Shown here: positions 58,956-64,000 of the stretch, one piece after another
Position numbering within the stretch: position 1 is the stretch's first letter
How the letters are laid out: the number at the start of each line of letters is the position of its first letter
From: Carettochelys insculpta
Taxonomy: Eukaryota; Chordata; Testudines; Carettochelyidae
DNA: 64,000 bases
Assembly (NCBI RefSeq): GCF_033958435.1
Contig: NC_134160.1
Span: forward strand, 12,759,001-12,823,000
Direction: 5' to 3'
Notes under the pieces: generated by a model
The model's input: the letters and a program-made list of their open reading frames with translations, nothing else
Database searches by the model: none
Told to the model about the DNA's origin: nothing
Program-made: the position numbers and the translations under genes

Positions 58956-59437
58956 CCCTCCCCCCGTGGGTTCGCTTACCTCCATGAAGACAGCCCCGAC
59001 GGTGGCCTTGCCGACACCAAACTGCTGGCCCATGGATCGGTAGCTGTCTGGAGTGGCCAGCTTCCAGACAGCGATGCCGACCCGTTTCTGCACTGTGAGG
59101 GCACGCTGCATGGCAGTGTCCTGGTGCCTGAGTGCGGGGGTGAGCCACTGGCACAGCTCCAGGAATGTCTGCCGGCTCATCCTGAAGTTCCTGAGCCAGC
59201 GGTCGTCGTCCCACTCCCCAAGCACCAGCCGCTCCCACCAGTCGGTGCTGGTGGGGTAGCTCCACAGCCGCTGGCGTGTGAGGCCGGGGGGGGGCGGGGT
59301 GCTGCAGGGGTAGGGGTTGAGCCCTGCTGCCCTGGGGGCATCTCCTCCTCTGGGGCAAGGAGGTGCTCAGCTGCCTCCCGCATGGCACGGAGCAGGGCAA
59401 GCCCTGCTCCTGCCGGGAGGGCTGGGTGGACCTCTAG

Positions 59438-59475
59438 CTGCTGCTGCTGCTGCTGCTGCTGCTGCCGCTGCTGGG
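59438..59475 (+). repeat. CTG/CAG trinucleotide repeat
   Basis: About eleven CTG units on the plus strand, interrupted once by CCG. Read on the transposase strand they are CAG and could encode a polyglutamine stretch near the protein start. Confidence 0.75.
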
Positions 59476-59639
59476 GGGTCCATGACTGCGGCGCCCGGGG
59501 TCTGTGTGCCTATGGCTCCTCAGACCGTGTGCTGTGCAGGCTGAGTGTGTCTGGGAGGGGCCCTTTAAGGGAGCGGCTAGCTGTTGCCCCTGAAGCGCTA
59601 GTCCGCCCGGTGACCCTGTCTGCAGCTGTGCCTGGCATC

Positions 59640-59841
59640 CCTATTTCGATGTGTGCTACTTGGCCGTGTAGACGTTCCCTCGCTGCGCCTATTTCGATGT
59701 TGGGCTGCACAACGTCGAAGTTGAACATCGACGTTGCCGGCCCTGGAGGACGTGTAGACGCTATTCATCGAAATAGCCTATTTCGATGTCGCCACATCGA
59801 AATAGGCTACTTCGATGTAGGCTTCACGTGTAGACGTAGCC
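59640..59841. repeat. Right subterminal palindrome cluster of the younger Harbinger
   Basis: CCTATTTCGATGTTGGGC, ATCGAAATAGCCTATTTCGA and CACATCGAAATAGGCTACTT repeat the TTCGAT motif in both orientations, mirroring the left end. Confidence 0.6.
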
Positions 59842-60359
59842 CTGGAGAGCAGCAAAGCTGAAAATGGTGGCCAGAATGGTCACATTGGGGAACTGTGGGA
59901 TATCTCCAGGAGGCTAAGAATGTGGAATTTCACAATACTCCATCTGCACTACCCTAAAGTCAAACATGCAAGGTCAATTTTGGTGCTACTCCTCATGGAA
60001 AGTAGGATTACCAAAGCTGACCTTACAAGCTCTTAAAATTGGTGGAACAGACTCATTGTTTAGGAAATCGACCTTAGTCACCTAAATTCAAACTAACCTC
60101 TTAGTGTAGACCACAACTTTAATATGTATCTTGACCAGAAATTGTCAATCCCTTGAATGGAACTCTCATGTGGAGGGGCGATATTATAACTAGTTGTCGC
60201 CGGAGAGGAGCTGGAAAAGTGTGTCTCAGCTCAGCCCCATAGTTTGGACATCCAGAGGGGAGCTGTGGTGTGGGGAGGGGCACACTGCACGACAAGTGGG
60301 GAAGTGTTGTCTCACCTTCAGACATTCACATACTTGGAAAGAATCTTATCTCAGAAGCC

Positions 60360-62580
60360 CTTTTTAACCTTAAAACAAAAAAGCAGTAAAGTAGCACTTT
60401 AAAGACTAACAAAATAGTTTATTAGGTGATGAGCTTTCGTGGGACAGACCCACTTCTTCAGACCATAGCCAGACCAGAACAGACTCAATATTTAAGGCAC
60501 AGAGAACCAAAAATAGTAATCAAGGTTGACAAATCAGAAAAAAATTATCAAGGTGAGCAAATCAGAGAGCAGAGGGGCGGGGGGGTGGGGGGAGTCAAGA
60601 ATTAGCAGTTCCACTACTCTGGACATATGACTTGTCCCCACATCAGAAATAATTGTGGGTGAGAACAAAGTTACAGAGGTCAGACACCAGATTGGCTGTG
60701 GTGACATCAGGGATGGTATTCCTGATCGCATGTAAACCTGAGAACCCTGGACAACATATCATTTCAGGTATTGGCACCCTTACCACCAGACTATCCAGTT
60801 ACGTGGACTCTCTCCTCAAACCCTATGCTACCTATACTCCCAGCTATCTCCGAGATACCACTGACTTCCTGAGGAAATTACAAACCATCGAAAAAGTTCC
60901 TGACAACACCATCCTTGTCATCATGGACGTAGAGGCTCTGTACACTAATATTCCACATGAAGATGGATTACAAGAGATCAGAAATACCATTCCTGATGTC
61001 ACCACAGCCAATCTGGTGTCTGACCTCTGTAACTTTGTTCTCACCAACAATTATTTCTCATTTGGGGACAATTTATACCTCCAGATTAGTGGAACTGCTA
61101 TGGGCACTCGCATGGCCCCACAATAAGCTAATATATTTATGGCTGACCTGGAACAACAATTCTTCAGCGCTCGTCCCCTATTACCCCTCCTCTACTTAAG
61201 ATACATTGATGACATCTTTATGATTTGAACCCATGGTATAGAGTCTCTAGAAGAATTCCACAGGGACTTTAACAATCTGCACCCCACCATCAACTTATGC
61301 CTCGATTACTCCATCCGAGAGATACATCTCCTGGACACTACAGTACAAATCAAGGATGGCCTAATTGGTACCACACTCTACTGGAAACCCACTGATCGCT
61401 ATGCTTACCTACACGCTTCTAGCTTCCATCCTGCACACATAACTAGATCCATTGTTTACAGTCAAGCCCTTAGGTACAATCGCATTTGCTCTGACCCTAC
61501 TGACAGAGACCAAAAACTACAAGATCTTTATCAAATATTCATAAACCTGAATTACCCACCAAGAGAAATAAAAAAAAACAAATCGACAGGGCCAGACGAA
61601 TACCCAGAGACCAGCTACTCCAAGATAGGCCCAAAAAAGCCAAGAACAGAACACCACTGGTCATTACCTACAGCCCCCAACTTAAACCACTGCAATGCTT
61701 TATTAAAGACCTACAGCCTATCCTTAATCAGGATGCCACACTCCAGAAGGCTCTAGGTGACATGCCTGTTCTCTCCTACAGGCAACCTCCCAACCTTAGG
61801 CGGATTCTCACCCACAGCCACAGTCTATACCGCAGGAACACCAGTCCTGAGACTTTTCCTTGCAACAAAGCCCGCTGCCAGCTTTGTCCACATATCTATT
61901 CTGGCGATACCATCAATGGACCTAACCAGGTTAGTCACAGAATCATGGGCACATTCTCATGCTCCTCAACTAACATCATCTATGCCCTCATGTGCCAACA
62001 ATGCCCAGATGCTTTGTATATTGGACAGACTTCAAACTCTCTCAGACAAAGAGTTAATGGACACAAAACAGACATCAAAACACTCCTGATACACAAACCA
62101 GTTAGTCTACATTTTAATGGAGTGGGCCATTCTGTTAATGACTCAAGAGTTTGCATCTTACTGAAGAAGAATTTTCACTCTTCTTTGGAGAGACTGCTGA
62201 ACTCTCTTTCATATTCAAAGTGGACACATTAACACATGGTTTGAACCGGGATGTAAATTTTCTGGGACACTATAGGGGCTCTTTTGCATACTTGGCTTCA
62301 TCTAATTCTTGACTCCCCTCTCCCCCCCTGCCCCTCTGCTCTCTGATTTGCTCACCTTGATAATTTTTTTCTGATTTGTCAACCTTGATTACTATTTTGG
62401 TTCTCTGTGCCTTAAATATTGAGTCTCTTCTGGTATGGCTATGGTCTGAAAAAGTGGGTCTGTCCCACGAAAGCTCACCTAATAAATTATTTTGTTAGTC
62501 TTTAAAGTGCTACTTTACTGCTTTTTTGTTTTAATAGTATATAGACTAGCACGGCTTTCTTTCTGTTACTTTGTAACCTT
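60360..62580 (+). mobile_element. Penelope-like element with inverted arms and 12-bp target duplication
   Basis: Left arm 60372-60735 is inverted relative to the main body: the 3' end (60372-60597) is joined to an RT piece (60597-60735) that mirrors 60965-61105. The plus-strand body has RT and GIY-YIG endonuclease, then the 3' end to 62568. The flanks CTTTTTAACCTT (60360-60371) and CTTTGTAACCTT (62569-62580) differ at one base, so the whole inverted unit inserted at once. Confidence 0.85.
60750..62232 (+). pseudogene. Penelope-like RT plus GIY-YIG endonuclease (broken)
   Basis: RT blocks: ILVIMDVEALYTNIPHEDGL, ISGTAMGTRMAPQ and the catalytic RYIDDIF near 61200. Then ALRYNRICSDPTDRDQ. The endonuclease has a Cys/His linker (CNKARCQLCPHIY) and [20 protein letters not shown] followed by SLRQRVNGHK, the GIY-YIG signature. 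TAA near 61125 and TGA near 61226 interrupt the RT, and a frameshift lies between about 61570 and 61762. PLEs use the RT together with the nuclease for target-primed insertion. This copy is inactive. Confidence 0.85.
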
Positions 62581-62751
62581 GTTTTTATGAAATGAGAAAA
62601 AATAAAATACATATTTATGATCATTTAGTCTAACAATACTCAAGCTTTTGAAACAGTCAAAGATTCAGAAATTCAAAAAGTGTCACTCTTCACATGAAAG
62701 TGCTGTGTAATGTAAAGACTGTTCAGGAAACTAAAGTTGAAGTCTTTGTGG

Positions 62752-63692
62752 CTAATGATGTCTGAATTCTGCCACAAAGACATCCACATTTAGTTTTGAA
62801 GTGAAATCGCTTTCGTGTGACAGCAGAACTAGGTTTCTCTCTCCTTCATGGATTATGCTCATCCTCTGGAGTGATAAAATTCTTTTCAAGCAAGAAAAGG
62901 AATTTTTATAAGCAGAAACTGATGCTCCAAACAAGACCACTAAAGACATTTCAAAAGTACATGGGAAAGCCTCCTTTAATTCCTTCAGAGAACCTAGAAC
63001 TCCTTCAGATTCTTTGCAATTTCTCTCATGAATCAATGACTTAAATCCAGCCTTTTCAACTTGAACTTTCTCCAAATCTAATCCAAGCTGTCAGTCAAAG
63101 CATGCATTGATTTCATTTTCAAGAAGTCTGGAGAGCTGGTAGAATAGATTGCTGACAAATTTTTGTGTAACTTGGAGTTCTTCACACAAAGTCTCCTTTG
63201 CAGTTCTCCAGTGGTTTCTGCAATCAATTCATGATAAACCTGGGAATGCAGATACTCATCTACACTTTTGAAATCCTGATAAGTGCTCAATAACTACGGG
63301 TTCTTAAAATTTTAGGGACAATATTTTGGCTGTTTTGGTGCCACAGCTTAGTGTTGGTGCTTCTTGAGCTTAGATGCAATCTCTAAGAAAAGTCCTCAAA
63401 AAACCTTTTTCTTCCACTGAAGTTCTTCACATCAGTTCAACTCCCTTAGCTTTGATTCAACTCCTTTAGCAAGGTGCATCAGTTTCTTGTGGAGGTAGTT
63501 GTTCACAAAAGCAAAAACTTTCAAAATCAGACTCATAACCTCAAATAAGAACAAGAAAGATGAATAATTCTGTAACTTCCAGCAGCTCCCTTGCTTCAGT
63601 GAACAGGTCAGCATATCCATTAATACACTTTGACAGAATACTCTGAATCGCTTCCAAATTATTGAGGATAATTTCCAAGGTTTCCAGTCCAT
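62752..63692 (-). pseudogene. hAT-family transposase relic, C-terminal half
   Basis: Three minus-strand frames in order. The last has FGASVSAYKNSFSCLKRILS and MSIIHEGERNLVLLSHESDF, matching the hAT dimerisation region (SVS..ERSFS.LK then R...LA.LSIE). Earlier frames (SVLMDMLTCSLKQGSCWK, HELIAETTGELQRRLC) fit the upstream part loosely. At least two frame breaks. No ends found. Confidence 0.55.
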
Positions 63693-63737
63693 CTTATTTC
63701 TATGAGTCTTTGCAGGTGATGGCCTTAGTCAGGCTAT

Positions 63738-64000
63738 AGTAACAGAGAGGTAGCTGTGTTAATCTGTACTCCAACAAACCAAAGCAGCAGAAATGTTGCA
63801 CTTTAAAGACTAACAAAATGATTTACTCGGTGATGAGCTTTTGTGGGACAGACCCACTTCTTTGGATCTAGTTCATTTCGAATACAGACTGACATTTATA
63901 AGTACAAAGGACCAAAAAAGAAAAAAATTGCAATAAAAACTAAAAAATCAAATAGGATTGAAGGAAGGGGGTGAGAGATGTGGGGATGTTAATTGCCCTG
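63738..64000. mobile_element. Penelope-like inverted arm, cut by the window end
   Basis: AGTAACAGAGAGGTAGCTGT to GGGATGTTAATTGCCCTG follows the left arm of the 19.3-kb copy (GATGAGCTTTTGTGGGACAG, GGACCAAAAAAGAAAAAAAT). The coding body would lie past the window. Confidence 0.75.

Larger units (their letters stand above)
57957..59480 (-). pseudogene. Harbinger DDE transposase (HARBI1-like), two exons, one stop
   Basis: Exon 1 runs from about 59480 to 58980 (donor GTAAGC), exon 2 from 58715 (acceptor CTCTGCAG) to TGA at 57957. The N-terminal helix-turn-helix part has SRQTFLELCQWLTPAL and VGIAVWKLATPDSYRSMGQQ. Catalytic blocks in exon 2: ALDGTHIPI (D1), STHDARVF (D2) and VERSFGRLKGRW (E). A TGA at 58544-58542 replaces the Arg codon of LNRKGYHS, a likely CGA to TGA change. 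Frames also slip at C-runs near 59290 and 59475. The polyglutamine start encoded by the CAG repeat is plausible but uncertain. Confidence 0.75.
55069..59841. mobile_element. Younger PIF/Harbinger transposon (4.77 kb), nearly complete
   Basis: The tips AGCTGTGTCTACACGTG (left) and, inverted at the right, GGCTACGTCTACACGTG are flanked by CTG on both sides (55066-55068 and 59842-59844). A Myb/SANT-like gene (+) and a DDE transposase (-) point toward each other and end 408 bp apart. Subterminal regions are full of TTCGAA/TTCGAT palindromes. The GC-rich interior contrasts with the flanks. Loss of function looks recent: one in-frame stop and small indels in C-runs. Confidence 0.85.
52008..60117 (+). 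mobile_element. Older PIF/Harbinger element, host of a nested copy
   Basis: The tips GGGTGCGACTACACTAGGAA (left) and, inverted at the right, GTTGTGGTCTACACTAAGAG are flanked by TTT on both sides (52005-52007 and 60118-60120). It holds a plus-strand transposase relic (52640-53241) and a minus-strand SANT-like relic (54413-54960), both heavily mutated. A younger Harbinger (55069-59841) sits inside it. Without the insert the element is about 3.3 kb. Confidence 0.75.

Noticed and set aside
58276..59861. 374- and 369-codon frames across the Harbinger transposase region
   Set aside because: Both run through the CCCTG minisatellite and the wrong frame of the transposase.
60957..61199. Separate 80-codon frame inside the Penelope RT
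   Set aside because: It is the shifted reading of the RT. Its similarity to the minus-strand frame at 60534-60731 reflects the inverted arm.
44990..64000. Exons of MECR, the gene next to SRSF4 in human
   Set aside because: I looked for plausible exons with splice sites upstream of SRSF4 and saw only mobile elements; MECR may lie beyond the window.
19312..64000. Repeated 30-40 bp words that could suggest a CRISPR-like or regular array
   Set aside because: The words are Penelope 3' ends at irregular distances and in both orientations, in a vertebrate genome.

Overview
The window is nuclear DNA from a vertebrate, most likely a turtle. The basis is a split host gene with GT-AG introns, a CpG-island promoter, and a mix of CR1 LINEs, Penelope-like elements (PLEs), a DIRS-like element, PIF/Harbinger and hAT transposons and ancient MIR/L3-like repeats, which is typical of sauropsid and especially turtle genomes. 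The species call is inference from the repeat mix.

Only one host gene is recognisable: SRSF4 (serine/arginine-rich splicing factor 4) on the minus strand. Six coding exons run from the ATG at 43808 to the TAA at 15906. They join in frame at canonical splice sites and give 502 residues: RRM1, a second pseudo-RRM with the SWQDLKD signature, and a long RS domain. Exon 1 lies in a CpG island (about 43430-44260) with CRE, ETS, GC-box and E-box motifs. The 3' UTR runs to a poly(A) signal near 15292. Intron 2 holds a block that looks like a 130-nt poison exon.

The rest is layered mobile DNA. 1-14.5 kb (downstream of SRSF4): CR1 pieces split by a solo-LTR-like insert, hAT-type non-autonomous elements, a MIR-like SINE, PLE tails, and a 3-kb internally deleted DIRS-like element (11.5-14.5 kb). 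Introns: a PLE pair (19.3-21.5 kb), a PLE tail with a 12-bp target duplication (23.0 kb), MIR-like relics, and a TA-flanked element carrying a degenerate minisatellite (39.3-39.9 kb). 44.3-50.4 kb: a CR1 3' end split by a 168-bp inverted PLE dimer, then a PLE arm split by an LTR that is itself split by an endonuclease/RT LINE. 50.8-51.3 kb: a 436-bp near-perfect palindromic MITE. 52.0-60.1 kb: a decayed PIF/Harbinger element with a younger 4.8-kb Harbinger nested inside it, the younger one keeping a Myb/SANT-like gene and a DDE transposase in convergent orientation. 60.4-62.6 kb: a PLE with RT and GIY-YIG endonuclease between inverted arms. 62.7-63.7 kb: hAT transposase relic. 63.7 kb to the end: start of another PLE arm.

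No bacterial-type operons, CRISPR arrays, rRNA or tRNA genes were seen. The most interesting material is the nested Harbinger pair, the repeated 11-12 bp target duplications of PLE dimers, the palindromic MITE, the DIRS derivative and the candidate SRSF4 poison exon.
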